In this document: piece by piece, positions 25,202 to 34,165 of the stretch
How positions within the stretch are numbered: position 1 is the first letter of the stretch
How the letters are laid out: the number at the start of each line of letters is the position of its first letter
Source of the DNA: an uncultured Eubacteriales bacterium
Lineage (GTDB): Bacteria; Bacillota; Clostridia; Oscillospirales; CAG-272
DNA length: 64,000 nucleotides
Direction: 5' to 3'
Assembly: GCA_934365155.1 (NCBI GenBank)
Contig: CAKRMZ010000002.1
Coordinates: forward strand, 45,154 to 109,153
Made by a program: the position numbers and the translations under genes
Notes under the pieces: model-generated
Told to the model about the DNA's origin: nothing
Database searches by the model: none
What the model saw: the letters and a program-made list of their open reading frames with translations, nothing else

Positions 25202-28200
25202 ATGGTTTATCGAATTTATGTAGAAAAAAAGCCGGGATTGGATTATGAGGCGCAGTCTTTATATCGCGATCTAAAGAATTTAATCGGCATTCATTCTCTG
25301 AAATCCTTGCGAATGATCAATCGCTATGATGTCGAAAATATTGATGCGAAGCTATTTGAGGATTGCCGGTATCGGGTGTTTGCAGAGCCGCAGCTGGACC
25401 GTGTCTTAACGGAATTGCCCGCTATGCGAGGCACTTCGGTTTTTGCGGTGGAATATTTGCCGGGACAGTTTGATCAGCGGGCAGATTCAGCTGCTCAATG
25501 CATCCAGATTATTTCGCAAAAGGATAAGCCTTCGGTTCGCACGGCAAAGGTGTATCTTTTGGAAGGTGCACTCAGTGCGGAAGAGCTTGCGACCGTGAAA
25601 AAATATGTGATCAACCCCGTGGAAAGCAGAGAGGCTTCGCTGGAGCTTCCGGACACACTGCAGACCGAATATGATCTTCCCGATACGGTAGAAACGCTGA
25701 CCGGTTTTATCGGCTTTGACAAAGAGAGACTTCGGAAGTTCATTGAACAAAAAGGTCTTGCCATGGATCTTGACGATATTTGCTTTTGTCAGAAATACTT
25801 TATTTCCGAGCAGAGGGATCCTACGATAACGGAACTGCGAATGATCGACACCTATTGGTCGGACCATTGCCGCCATACGACATTCCTCACGAACATTGAT
25901 CGTGTTTGGTTTGACGATCCGACGATTGCCGCAGCCTATGACGCCTACTGTGCGGAAAGAGAAAAATTAGGAAGAACAAAGCCGATTACTTTGATGGATA
26001 TTGCGACATTGGCGGCAAAGGTGCTGCGCCGCGAAGGACGGTTAGAAAACTTAGACGAATCGGAAGAGATCAATGCCTGCACTGTCAAAATTAGTGTTGA
26101 GGTTGACGGAACTACGGAGCCGTGGCTTTTGCTCTTTAAGAATGAAACCCACAACCATCCGACGGAAATCGAGCCCTTCGGAGGAGCGGCTACCTGCATC
26201 GGCGGGGCAATTCGTGATCCGCTTTCCGGCCGTGCGTACGTTTATTCCGCTATGCGCCTGAGCGGAGCGGCAGATCCGAGAAAACCGGTGCAGGATACTC
26301 TCCCCGGCAAATTGCCGCAGCGCAAAATTGTGACAACAGCGGCAGCCGGATACAGCTCCTACGGCAACCAGATCGGTTTGGCAACCGGTATGGTGGATGA
26401 GATTTATCATGAGGGGTATGCGGCGAAACGAATGGAGATCGGTGCAGTGATTGCCGCTGCTCCGGCAGAGAATGTTCGGCGCGAATGCCCGTGTGACGGA
26501 GATCGAATCATTCTGCTTGGCGGCCGAACGGGACGTGACGGCTGCGGAGGGGCGACCGGGTCCTCCAAATCCCATAACCTGCAGTCGATTGAAAACTGCG
26601 GTGCAGAGGTGCAAAAGGGCAATGCTCCCGAGGAGAGAAAGCTGCAGCGCCTTTTCCGGAATGCGGAAGCGTCGCGGATGATCAAACGCTGCAATGATTT
26701 CGGTGCCGGAGGTGTTTCCGTAGCCATCGGCGAGCTTGCAGACGGAATCGAGATTGATTTGGATGCGGTACCGAAAAAGTATGAGGGACTGGACGGAACG
26801 GAGCTTGCTATCAGCGAATCCCAGGAACGGATGGCCGTTGTAGTGGAGAGCGCCGATGTCGAGCGTTTTTGCTTGCTTTGCGATGCCGAAAATATTGAGG
26901 CAACGGCGGTGGCTACGGTACGGAGCGAGCCCCGCTTGATTATGCGTTGGAAGGGAAAGAATATCGTAGATATTTCCCGTGAGTTTTTAAATTCCAACGG
27001 TGCACCGAAGCATATTGATATTCATGTAGATTCGCCGAAGTCCTTTGATAAAGCGGTTGGGGAAGATTTTGAACGCGAATATAATGCTTTGGTTTCCGAT
27101 TTGAATGTCTGCTCCAAACGCGGACTTTCGGAACGGTTTGATTCCACCATCGGAGCGGGAACGGTGCTTATGCCCTTCGGCGGTTTATATCAGCAGACGC
27201 CGATTCAGGCGATGGTGAATAAAATCTCGGTGGAGAAAAAGCATACCGATTGCTGTTCACTGATGGCTTGGGGATATAATCCGTATATTACGGAAAAAAG
27301 TCCGTATCACGGCGCATATCTTGCGGTGATCGAATCGGTTTCAAAGCTGATTGCAACCGGTGCGGACTATTCGGATATCTATTTAACCTTTCAGGAATAT
27401 TTTGAAAAACCGCGCAAGGATGCCCATCGTTGGGGTAAGCCTTTGGCTGCGCTTCTGGGTGCCTTCCGTGCGCAGATGGATCTCGGCATTGCGGCAATCG
27501 GCGGTAAGGATTCCATGAGCGGAAGCTTTGAGCAGATTGACGTTCCGCCTACGCTGGTTTCGTTTGCGGTTACGACCGACCGAACCGACCGTATTGTTTC
27601 GCCCGAATTCAAAAAAGCGGGTCACCGCACGGTATTGCTTACCCCGGAGTATGATGCAAACGGATTGCCGGTTGCACAAAGCTTTATCGCTCTTTGCAAT
27701 CAGGTGAATGAGTGGATGCGGAAGGGCTATGCCGCCGCAGTTTATACGCCGACCTACGGAGGCATTGCGGAGGCTGTATTCAAAATGGGAATCGGAAATC
27801 GCATTGGCTTTTGCTTTGACGATGCGCTTACCATGCAGGATATGTTCGGATATTGCTACGGCGCCTTCCTTGTCGAACTGACATCGGAGGAGATTTCCGG
27901 CGGGAAGCAGATCGGATATACCGAAGCCAGACCGGTCATTTCCTATCGCGGAAAGGAACTTGCACTTTCCGATCTTCAAGAAAAATACGAATCGGTTTTG
28001 GAATCCGTATTCCCTTGCAATATCAAAACGGAGGAGAAAAGAGTTCCGATATTGGAATATCGTGCCGCCGGTTCAATCAAACCGAAGCTTTGCGTTGCAA
28101 AACCGCGGGTTTTGATACCGGTTTTCCCCGGCACAAACTGCGAATATGATACGGCGAAAGCGCTTCGGGATGCCGGCGCCGAACCGGAAATCTTTGTGAT

Positions 28201-28897
28201 TCGAACGCTGAGCTCTGGAGCAATTACGGAGTCTGTTGACGCATTTGAACAATCGCTTCGCAAGGCGCAGATGGTATTTATTCCGGGAGGATTTTCCGGC
28301 GGTGATGAGCCGGACGGATCCGGAAAATTCATCACTGCATTTTTCCGAAACGAAAAAATCAAGGACGGCGTAATGGAATTGCTTCGTGCACGGGATGGCT
28401 TGATGTGCGGAATCTGTAACGGTTTTCAGGCTTTGATTAAGCTTGGATTGGTTCCCTACGGTGAGATTATCGATACGGATGAAAACTGCCCGACACTGAC
28501 ATATAACACCATAGGACGGCATCAGTCCATGCTGGTTCGCACTCGCGTTGTTTCCAACAAATCGCCGTGGCTTGCGAATACTGCGGTCGGCGATATCTAT
28601 ACCGTGCCGGTTTCGCACGGAGAGGGACGCTTCTTGGCTGACGAGGATTTCATTCTGAAGCTTGCGAAAAACGGTCAGATTGCAACGCAATACGTGGATA
28701 TGGACGGGGAACCGACCATGAAATTGCCGTTCAATCCGAACGGTTCGGTATTGGCTGTGGAGGGAATTACCTCCCCGGACGGACGCGTTTTCGGTAAGAT
28801 GGGCCATTCAGAGCGAATTGGCAGCGGTCTCTACCGTAATGTAGACGGAAATTATGATATGGGAATGTTCCGCGCGGCGGTAAAATATTTTAGTTAA
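25202..28897 (+). CDS. purL: phosphoribosylformylglycinamidine synthase, large single-chain PurL
   Basis: 1231 residues. A single-chain enzyme holding the synthetase and glutaminase in one polypeptide, unlike the split PurQ/PurS/PurL of Bacillus. The synthetase part has the DTYWSDHCRHTTF active-site block near 218, ETHNHPTEIEPFGGAATCIGG near 316 and AAIGGKDSMSG near 765. The C-terminal glutaminase has VFPGTNCEYDTA near 975, GGFSGGDEPDGSG, the nucleophile in CGICNGFQ near 1065 and the catalytic His in SHGEGRF. Converts FGAR to FGAM. Ten bases separate it from purD. Confidence 0.97.
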   Translation: MVYRIYVEKKPGLDYEAQSLYRDLKNLIGIHSLKSLRMINRYDVENIDAKLFEDCRYRVFAEPQLDRVLTELPAMRGTSVFAVEYLPGQFDQRADSAAQCIQIISQKDKPSVRTAKVYLLEGALSAEELATVKKYVINPVESREASLELPDTLQTEYDLPDTVETLTGFIGFDKERLRKFIEQKGLAMDLDDICFCQKYFISEQRDPTITELRMIDTYWSDHCRHTTFLTNIDRVWFDDPTIAAAYDAYCAEREKLGRTKPITLMDIATLAAKVLRREGRLENLDESEEINACTVKISVEVDGTTEPWLLLFKNETHNHPTEIEPFGGAATCIGGAIRDPLSGRAYVYSAMRLSGAADPRKPVQDTLPGKLPQRKIVTTAAAGYSSYGNQIGLATGMVDEIYHEGYAAKRMEIGAVIAAAPAENVRRECPCDGDRIILLGGRTGRDGCGGATGSSKSHNLQSIENCGAEVQKGNAPEERKLQRLFRNAEASRMIKRCNDFGAGGVSVAIGELADGIEIDLDAVPKKYEGLDGTELAISESQERMAVVVESADVERFCLLCDAENIEATAVATVRSEPRLIMRWKGKNIVDISREFLNSNGAPKHIDIHVDSPKSFDKAVGEDFEREYNALVSDLNVCSKRGLSERFDSTIGAGTVLMPFGGLYQQTPIQAMVNKISVEKKHTDCCSLMAWGYNPYITEKSPYHGAYLAVIESVSKLIATGADYSDIYLTFQEYFEKPRKDAHRWGKPLAALLGAFRAQMDLGIAAIGGKDSMSGSFEQIDVPPTLVSFAVTTDRTDRIVSPEFKKAGHRTVLLTPEYDANGLPVAQSFIALCNQVNEWMRKGYAAAVYTPTYGGIAEAVFKMGIGNRIGFCFDDALTMQDMFGYCYGAFLVELTSEEISGGKQIGYTEARPVISYRGKELALSDLQEKYESVLESVFPCNIKTEEKRVPILEYRAAGSIKPKLCVAKPRVLIPVFPGTNCEYDTAKALRDAGAEPEIFVIRTLSSGAITESVDAFEQSLRKAQMVFIPGGFSGGDEPDGSGKFITAFFRNEKIKDGVMELLRARDGLMCGICNGFQALIKLGLVPYGEIIDTDENCPTLTYNTIGRHQSMLVRTRVVSNKSPWLANTAVGDIYTVPVSHGEGRFLADEDFILKLAKNGQIATQYVDMDGEPTMKLPFNPNGSVLAVEGITSPDGRVFGKMGHSERIGSGLYRNVDGNYDMGMFRAAVKYFS

Positions 28898-28912
28898 ACA
28901 GAGGTATTTCCG

Positions 28913-30580
28913 ATGAAAACAGATATTGAGATTGCGCAATCGGTAACGATGCAGCCGATTACCGAGATTGCAAAAGCAGCGGCAATTGAGGAGCAGTATT
29001 TAGAGTGTTACGGCAAATATAAAGCCAAAGTGGATCTTTCCTTATTGCGTGACAGCACCAAGAAGGACGGGAAACTGATTTTAGTAACGGCTATGACCCC
29101 GACTCCGGCAGGTGAGGGAAAAACAACCACGACAATCGGTCTGGCGGACGGGATGCGCAGAATCGGGAAAAACGTGGTTGTGGCTCTTCGGGAGCCTTCT
29201 CTCGGACCGGTATTCGGTGTCAAGGGCGGCGCGGCCGGCGGCGGCTATGCGCAGGTGGTTCCGATGGAGGATATCAATCTGCATTTTACCGGGGACTTTC
29301 ATGCGATCGGTGCGGCCAACAATTTGCTTGCCGCGATGCTTGATAACCATATTTATCAAGGAAATCGTTTGAATATCGATCCTCGGCGTATCACTTGGAA
29401 ACGCTGCGTAGACATGAATGACCGTCAATTGCGATTTATAACAGACGGATTGGGCGGACGTGTGAACGGTGTTCCCCGGGAGGACGGCTACGATATTACG
29501 GTTGCATCCGAAATTATGGCGGTGCTTTGTCTTTCTTCGTCTGTTGCCGACTTAAAAGAGCGTTTGGGCAGAATTATTGTAGGATATACTTACGATGAAC
29601 AACCGGTAACCGCAGGGGACCTTCATGCGCAGGGAGCCATGGCGGCGCTGTTGATAGACGCACTGAAGCCGAACCTGGTGCAGACTTTGGAGCATACACC
29701 GGCTTTGGTACACGGCGGTCCCTTTGCCAATATTGCACACGGCTGCAATTCGGTGACGGCAACTAAGTTAGCATTGAAGCTCGGGGATTATGCGATCACC
29801 GAAGCCGGATTCGGTGCGGATCTCGGTGCGGAGAAATTTTTGGATATCAAGTGCCGTTTTGCGGGACTGCGTCCCTCTGCTGTTGTGGTTGTCGCAACGA
29901 TTCGAGCTCTGAAAATGCACGGCGGTCTGGATAAAACCGAACTCAAAAATGAAAATTTAGAGGCTTTAAAGCAGGGGATTCCGAATTTGCTTCGTCATGT
30001 TCACAATATGAAGGAGGTATATCACCTCCCGTCTGTTGTGGCGGTGAACCGCTTCCCGACCGACACGGATGCCGAGATTCGCTTGGTAATGGAGAGCTGC
30101 CGTGAGCTCGGTGTGAACGCGGTGCTTTCCGATGTATGGGCCGAGGGAGGCGCCGGAGGCGTCGAATTAGCCAAAGAGCTTGTCCGACTTTGCGACGAGC
30201 CCAATGACTTCCAATTTGCCTACCCCTTAGACCGGAGTATCGAAGAAAAAATTGAGATGATTGTGAAAAGAATTTACGGCGGCGACGGGGTTTGTTTTAC
30301 TCCGACTGCCAAAAAACAGATTGCAAAGCTTCGGGAAATGGGATTTGAACATGTGCCGATATGCATGGCAAAAACGCAGTACAGCTTCTCGGATGATCCC
30401 TTAAAACTCGGGGCGCCGGAGCATTTTACCGTCACGGTACGAAATGTGAAGATTTCGGCGGGTGCCGGATTTGCAGTGGCCTTGACAGGGGATATTATGA
30501 CCATGCCGGGACTTCCGAAAATTCCGGCAGCGGAACGGATCGATGTGGATGATAACGGGAAAATCAGCGGTTTGTTCTAA
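28913..30580 (+). CDS. fhs: formate--tetrahydrofolate ligase
   Basis: 555 residues, the standard length of bacterial formyl-THF synthetase. The P-loop-like TPTPAGEGKTTTTIGL is near 64, followed by REPSLGPVFGVKGGAAGGGYAQV, HFTGDFHAIGAANNLL and the C-terminal PGLPKIPAAERIDVDD. It makes 10-formyl-THF from formate, ATP and THF, the donor used by PurN and the AICAR formyltransferase; placing it last in the operon couples one-carbon supply to purine demand. It starts 15 bases after purL and is followed by a strong terminator. Confidence 0.98.
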   Translation: MKTDIEIAQSVTMQPITEIAKAAAIEEQYLECYGKYKAKVDLSLLRDSTKKDGKLILVTAMTPTPAGEGKTTTTIGLADGMRRIGKNVVVALREPSLGPVFGVKGGAAGGGYAQVVPMEDINLHFTGDFHAIGAANNLLAAMLDNHIYQGNRLNIDPRRITWKRCVDMNDRQLRFITDGLGGRVNGVPREDGYDITVASEIMAVLCLSSSVADLKERLGRIIVGYTYDEQPVTAGDLHAQGAMAALLIDALKPNLVQTLEHTPALVHGGPFANIAHGCNSVTATKLALKLGDYAITEAGFGADLGAEKFLDIKCRFAGLRPSAVVVVATIRALKMHGGLDKTELKNENLEALKQGIPNLLRHVHNMKEVYHLPSVVAVNRFPTDTDAEIRLVMESCRELGVNAVLSDVWAEGGAGGVELAKELVRLCDEPNDFQFAYPLDRSIEEKIEMIVKRIYGGDGVCFTPTAKKQIAKLREMGFEHVPICMAKTQYSFSDDPLKLGAPEHFTVTVRNVKISAGAGFAVALTGDIMTMPGLPKIPAAERIDVDDNGKISGLF

Positions 30581-30642
30581 ACAGACTCCGATTTGCCGGG
30601 ATTTTTTGAGAAAACACGGCTTTGGGTGTTTGAAATTGCAAT

Positions 30643-30687
30643 AAAAAGGGGAGACTGCTTCTTAAGTGAAGCGGTCTCCCCTTTTTT
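30643..30687 (+). terminator. rho-independent terminator of the purine operon
   Basis: GGGGAGACTGCTTC (30648-30661), loop TTAAGT, complementary arm with one wobble (30668-30681), then TTTTTT. A-run and T-run on both sides make it work both ways, so it may also stop the convergent Cys-rich gene. Confidence 0.93.
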
Positions 30688-30715
30688 GAAAGCGTTTGCT
30701 GTGTTAGGGCTCTTT

Positions 30716-30925
30716 TTAACGGCGTGAGCAGCCGCAGCCGCAGCCGGTATTGTTGTTGCTGTTATTATTATCGTCTCTGCTTCCGCAGCGATTGCAGCTA
30801 TTGTGATTTGTGTTGCTACCGCCGATGTTATTGCCGGGACAGTTTGATTCGGATTCTTCCGAACCGCAGCGGCAAAGCAGGAAGCCGGCTACAACAATAG
30901 CAGTAAGAATGCAGGATTGGTTCAC
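30716..30925 (-). CDS. small Cys/Asn/Gly-rich membrane-associated protein
   Basis: 69 residues from GTG 30925. One hydrophobic segment (SCILTAIVVAGFLLCRCG, about 4-21) is followed by a polar, Asn/Ser/Gly-rich tail with nine cysteines in all, ending GCGCGCSRR. It resembles the short high-cysteine proteins seen in many Clostridia (sometimes labelled HCB protein 13); function unknown. It is transcribed divergently from csoR-copA, and its possible promoter (31000-31028) lies close to the CsoR operator, so metal binding is an attractive but untested idea. RBS AAAGGA 8 bases before the GTG decides the start over TTG 30946. Confidence 0.55.
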   Translation of the reverse strand: MNQSCILTAIVVAGFLLCRCGSEESESNCPGNNIGGSNTNHNSCNRCGSRDDNNNSNNNTGCGCGCSRR

Positions 30926-30999
30926 GATATCGTTCCTTTCTTTCAAGAAATAGTAAGACGTTCCGGTCGCTTTATCTTGGAAAAGGCCTTACAGTGTTT

Positions 31000-31028
31000 A
31001 TAGTATGCAAAAAATAAAAAAATGCCAA
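31000..31028 (-). promoter_or_regulatory. possible divergent promoter for the Cys-rich gene
   Basis: On the minus strand TTGGCA (31028-31023), 17 bases, TACTAT (31005-31000). Its -35 is only 15 bases from the CsoR operator. Confidence 0.4.
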
Positions 31029-31037
31029 CTGAAGCTA

Positions 31038-31066
31038 TTGACATATACCCCACAGGGGTATATAAT
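31038..31066 (+). promoter_or_regulatory. csoR-copA promoter with CsoR operator in the spacer
   Basis: TTGACA (31038-31043), 17 bases, TATAAT (31061-31066). The spacer is almost entirely a palindrome, TATACCCC-ACA-GGGGTATA (31044-31062), which matches the known CsoR/RcnR-type operator of AT ends flanking C- and G-tracts. Bound CsoR would block RNA polymerase; Cu(I) would release it. Confidence 0.88.
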
Positions 31067-31109
31067 AACGGTGAAACCGGAACATACTGAATACAGGGAG
31101 GAAACGGAA

Positions 31110-31406
31110 ATGGAAAAAGAATGCTGCAAACGGATTAAAAAGCGATCCTCTGAAGAATATGAACGACTGATTCATCGCTTAAATCGGATTGAGGGACAGA
31201 TTCGCGGTATTCGAAAAATGGTGGAGCAGGACGCATACTGTGCGGATATTCTGGTCCAGTCGGCGGCGGTCAATGCCGCTTTAAATTCCTTTTCCAGAGA
31301 ATTGCTTTCAAATCACATTAAAAGCTGTGTAGTTGCGGATATTCGGAAGGGCAATGAGGAAAAAACAGACGAATTGATTTCACTTTTAAAAAAGTGGATG
31401 CGATAA
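31110..31406 (+). CDS. csoR: CsoR family copper-sensing repressor
   Basis: 98 residues, an all-helical DUF156 protein. HRLNRIEGQIRGIRKMVEQDAYC (about 26-48) carries the first copper-ligand cysteine, with the following helix giving VQSAAVNAALNSFSRELLSNHIKSC, i.e. His and Cys in the H-x3-C pattern. This Cys/His/Cys set is that of Cu(I)-sensing CsoR. The start ATG 31110 is set by GGGAGG at 31096-31101; upstream in-frame codons lie within the promoter. It is followed after 31 bases by copA and is preceded by its own operator, so it is autoregulated. Confidence 0.93.
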   Translation: MEKECCKRIKKRSSEEYERLIHRLNRIEGQIRGIRKMVEQDAYCADILVQSAAVNAALNSFSRELLSNHIKSCVVADIRKGNEEKTDELISLLKKWMR

Positions 31407-31437
31407 AGATCGCCGAAACGGAAAGGAGTTGAACGAG

Positions 31438-33939
31438 GTGAAACAATATCAAGTTACAGGAATGAGCTGTGCTGCCTGCAGTGCGCGGGTAGAACGCGCG
31501 GTTCGCGCCGTCAAAGGCGTGAAAGATTGTTCGGTCAATCTGTTGACACAGTCTATGTCTGTGGAAGGTGATGTATCGAGCGATGTCATTATCTCGGCAG
31601 TAGAGGCGGCAGGCTACGGTGCAGCATTGAAGGACGGTATGCAAGCGGAAAATCAGAAAAATAAAGCTGCAGACTCTTCCCGAAAAGAGATCTCCGCTTT
31701 GGCTACCCGTCTGATTATATCCCTTGTTTTTTTGGCCGCACTGATGTATATTTCGATGGGGCATATGATGTGGTCTTGGCCGCTACCGAAGGTGCTTTCG
31801 GAAAATCATTTGGCTCAGGGGATTTTGCAGATGCTGCTCTGCATTGCCGTGATGGTCGTCAATCAACGCTTTTTTGTCAGCGGTGTCCGGGCACTGAAAA
31901 ACCGCTCGCCCAACATGGATACGTTGATTTCCTTAGGATCGGCGGCTGCTTTCGGCTACAGTGTATATGCGCTGTTCCGTATGACCGGCAGTCATGAGGA
32001 TGCCATGAAATGGATGCACGAATTCTATTTTGAATCCGCGGCGATGATTTTAACATTGATTACACTCGGAAAAATGCTGGAAGCCCATGCCAAGGGCAAA
32101 ACAACCGATGCCATAAAAAGTTTGGTTAAGCTGCGCCCCGATACGGCCAGCGTGCTGCGGGACGGCCAATTCGTGAGAGTTTCCGTGGATGAGGTTCGCA
32201 TCGGAGACGAATTTGAAGTGCGCCCGGGTGAGAGCATTCCGGTAGACGGAACGGTATCGGAGGGTAACAGCACAGTCGATGAGTCGGCGCTGACAGGCGA
32301 AAGTGTTCCGGTAGACAAGGCTCCGGGCGATTCTGTTTTTGCGGCTACCAAAAACAGCTCCGGATATTTGCGCTGCCGCGCGGATCGGGTCGGTAAGGAT
32401 ACGACGCTTTCGAAAATCATTCAGATGGTCAGCGATGCTTCTGCCACAAAGGCACCGGCGCAAAAAATCGCAGACCGGGTTTCTGCCGTTTTCGTACCCG
32501 TCGTATTGGCAATTGCCGCGGTGACAATTGCGGTATGGCTGATTTGCGGCTACAGTGTGGGGTTCGCTTTGGCAAGAGGAATTTCCGTGCTGGTTATATC
32601 CTGCCCGTGTGCGCTGGGACTTGCGACCCCGGTGGCTATTATGGTAGGCAGCGGAGTCGGTGCCAAGCACGGAATCCTGTTTAAAACCGCTGTTTCGCTT
32701 GAACAGACCGGAAAGATGAAAATTATTGCTTTGGATAAGACCGGAACCATTACACAGGGAGAACCCGATGTGACCGATGTGCTGGCCGAATCCGAAGAGA
32801 AGCGAGAAAAGCTTTTGAAGAGCGCGCTCAGCTTGGAATCCAAGAGCGAGCATCCGTTGGCCGGAGCGGTGGTACGCTATTGCTCCGAAAAAGGCATTGT
32901 CGCGGAAAATGCGGAAGAATTCACGATTCTGCCCGGCAGCGGACTTTGGGGTCTTGTCGGAGGAAAGCGTATCTACGGAGGAAAACTTGCGTGGATATCG
33001 ACACTTTCTTCTGTGCCGGAGTCCGTGCGACAAAAAGCAAAAGAGCTGTCCGCCGCCGGTAAAACTCCTCTCTTCTTTGCCATGGAGCAAGAATTTTTGG
33101 GTATCATTGCCGTTGCTGACACGATTAAGCCGGACAGTCCCGAGGCAATTCGGACGCTTCGGAATATCGGCATGGATATTGTGATGATTACAGGGGATAA
33201 TGAAAATACGGCTCGTGCTATTGCGGCAAAAGCAGGTATCGAAAATGTTGTGGCCGGGATTCTTCCGGACGGCAAAGAAGAAACGGTACGCACATTGAAA
33301 AAGCAGGGGGCTGTTGCGATGGTCGGTGACGGAATCAATGATGCCCCGGCGTTGACCTCCGCCGATATCGGAATTGCAATCGGTCGCGGCACGGATGTTG
33401 CGGTGGATGCCGCCGATATTGTTCTGATGAAAAACAGTCTTATGGATGTGGCCGGTGCGGTGCAGCTCAGCCGTGCAACGCTGCGAAATATCCGCGAGAA
33501 TCTGTTCTGGGCATTTTTCTACAATACACTCGGTATTCCGCTTGCCGCCGGCGTATTTATTCCTATTTTTCTCTGGCAGCTTAACCCAATGTTCGGTGCC
33601 GCCGCCATGAGCCTTTCCAGCTTTTGCGTGGTTATGAACGCTCTGCGTCTCAATTTTTGGCATTATCCGAAAATGAGGGGAAAGGACCCCAAAGAAGAAA
33701 AAAATGATCGTATATCCAATATACAGGAGGAATTGCATATGGAAAAGAAATTTAATGTTTCCGGTATGATGTGTTCGCATTGTGAATCCAGAGTCCGCGC
33801 GGCCCTTTTGGAGCTTGACGGCGTTGCGGATGCCGTTTGCAGCGCAAAGGACGGTACGGTTCGCGTTACACTGCGTACGGAGGTTTCGGATCAGGCACTG
33901 AAGGAATGCATTCAGAAGGCCGGATATAGCGTGCAATAG
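31438..33939 (+). CDS. copA: Cu(I)-translocating P1B-type ATPase with N- and C-terminal heavy-metal domains
   Basis: 833 residues from GTG 31438 (RBS GGAG, 9 bases before it). Order: N-terminal HMA domain with GMSCAACS near 8-15; membrane helices; actuator loop TGES near 287; the CPC transport motif in SCPCALGLATP near 388; phosphorylation site DKTGT near 433; SEHPL; hinge GDGINDAPAL near 640; final two helices; then a linker (about 735-767) and a second HMA domain with GMMCSHCES (768-833). It pumps Cu(I) out of the cell. The C-terminal HMA is unusual for CopA and looks like a fused CopZ chaperone with its own ribosome site. Confidence 0.95.
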   Translation: MKQYQVTGMSCAACSARVERAVRAVKGVKDCSVNLLTQSMSVEGDVSSDVIISAVEAAGYGAALKDGMQAENQKNKAADSSRKEISALATRLIISLVFLAALMYISMGHMMWSWPLPKVLSENHLAQGILQMLLCIAVMVVNQRFFVSGVRALKNRSPNMDTLISLGSAAAFGYSVYALFRMTGSHEDAMKWMHEFYFESAAMILTLITLGKMLEAHAKGKTTDAIKSLVKLRPDTASVLRDGQFVRVSVDEVRIGDEFEVRPGESIPVDGTVSEGNSTVDESALTGESVPVDKAPGDSVFAATKNSSGYLRCRADRVGKDTTLSKIIQMVSDASATKAPAQKIADRVSAVFVPVVLAIAAVTIAVWLICGYSVGFALARGISVLVISCPCALGLATPVAIMVGSGVGAKHGILFKTAVSLEQTGKMKIIALDKTGTITQGEPDVTDVLAESEEKREKLLKSALSLESKSEHPLAGAVVRYCSEKGIVAENAEEFTILPGSGLWGLVGGKRIYGGKLAWISTLSSVPESVRQKAKELSAAGKTPLFFAMEQEFLGIIAVADTIKPDSPEAIRTLRNIGMDIVMITGDNENTARAIAAKAGIENVVAGILPDGKEETVRTLKKQGAVAMVGDGINDAPALTSADIGIAIGRGTDVAVDAADIVLMKNSLMDVAGAVQLSRATLRNIRENLFWAFFYNTLGIPLAAGVFIPIFLWQLNPMFGAAAMSLSSFCVVMNALRLNFWHYPKMRGKDPKEEKNDRISNIQEELHMEKKFNVSGMMCSHCESRVRAALLELDGVADAVCSAKDGTVRVTLRTEVSDQALKECIQKAGYSVQ
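33739..33939 (+). CDS. internal start giving a free CopZ-like copper chaperone (within copA)
   Basis: In the copA frame, AGGAGG (33725-33730) lies exactly 8 bases before ATG 33739, followed by MEKKFNVSGMMCSHCESRV, a normal CopZ/HMA N-terminus. Translation from here would give a 66-residue soluble copper chaperone in addition to the domain fused to the pump. The site is as good as those of true genes in this window. No stop codon separates it from copA, so it is either a gene fusion or a dual-start gene. Confidence 0.6.
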   Translation: MEKKFNVSGMMCSHCESRVRAALLELDGVADAVCSAKDGTVRVTLRTEVSDQALKECIQKAGYSVQ

Positions 33940-33945
33940 TAAAAA

Positions 33946-33996
33946 GATCCATTCGGAGGACTGTTTTCTTGTCTTCCGAATGGGTCAATTTTTTTT
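33946..33996 (+). terminator. rho-independent terminator of csoR-copA
   Basis: GATCCATTCGGAgGAC pairs with GTCTTCCGAATGGGTC (arms within 33946-33986), followed by AA and eight T. Confidence 0.9.
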
Positions 33997-34053
33997 ACTT
34001 AATATGGGAAAAAGTCGAATTCGAATAAAAGCGGCTGCAATTTTGTCATACAC

Positions 34054-34082
34054 TTGACAAATCGCATAAAATTGGGTACAAT
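34054..34082 (+). promoter_or_regulatory. sigma-A promoter of the SanA-like gene
   Basis: TTGACA (34054-34059), 17 bases, TACAAT (34077-34082), about 83 bases ahead of the start codon. Confidence 0.8.
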
Positions 34083-34165
34083 ATGGTTTACAGCATGTTT
34101 TGAAAAATTAAGGTATTGTTCTGAGGATGACGGGGCGGCTCCTTGTCTCAGGAAAGGAATCAACT

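Noticed and set aside
32050..33936. 628-codon open frame on the minus strand opposite copA
   Set aside because: It is a mirror of the copA codon pattern; its protein is low-grade His/Arg/Cys-rich with no domain, and copA itself has all P1B-ATPase motifs.
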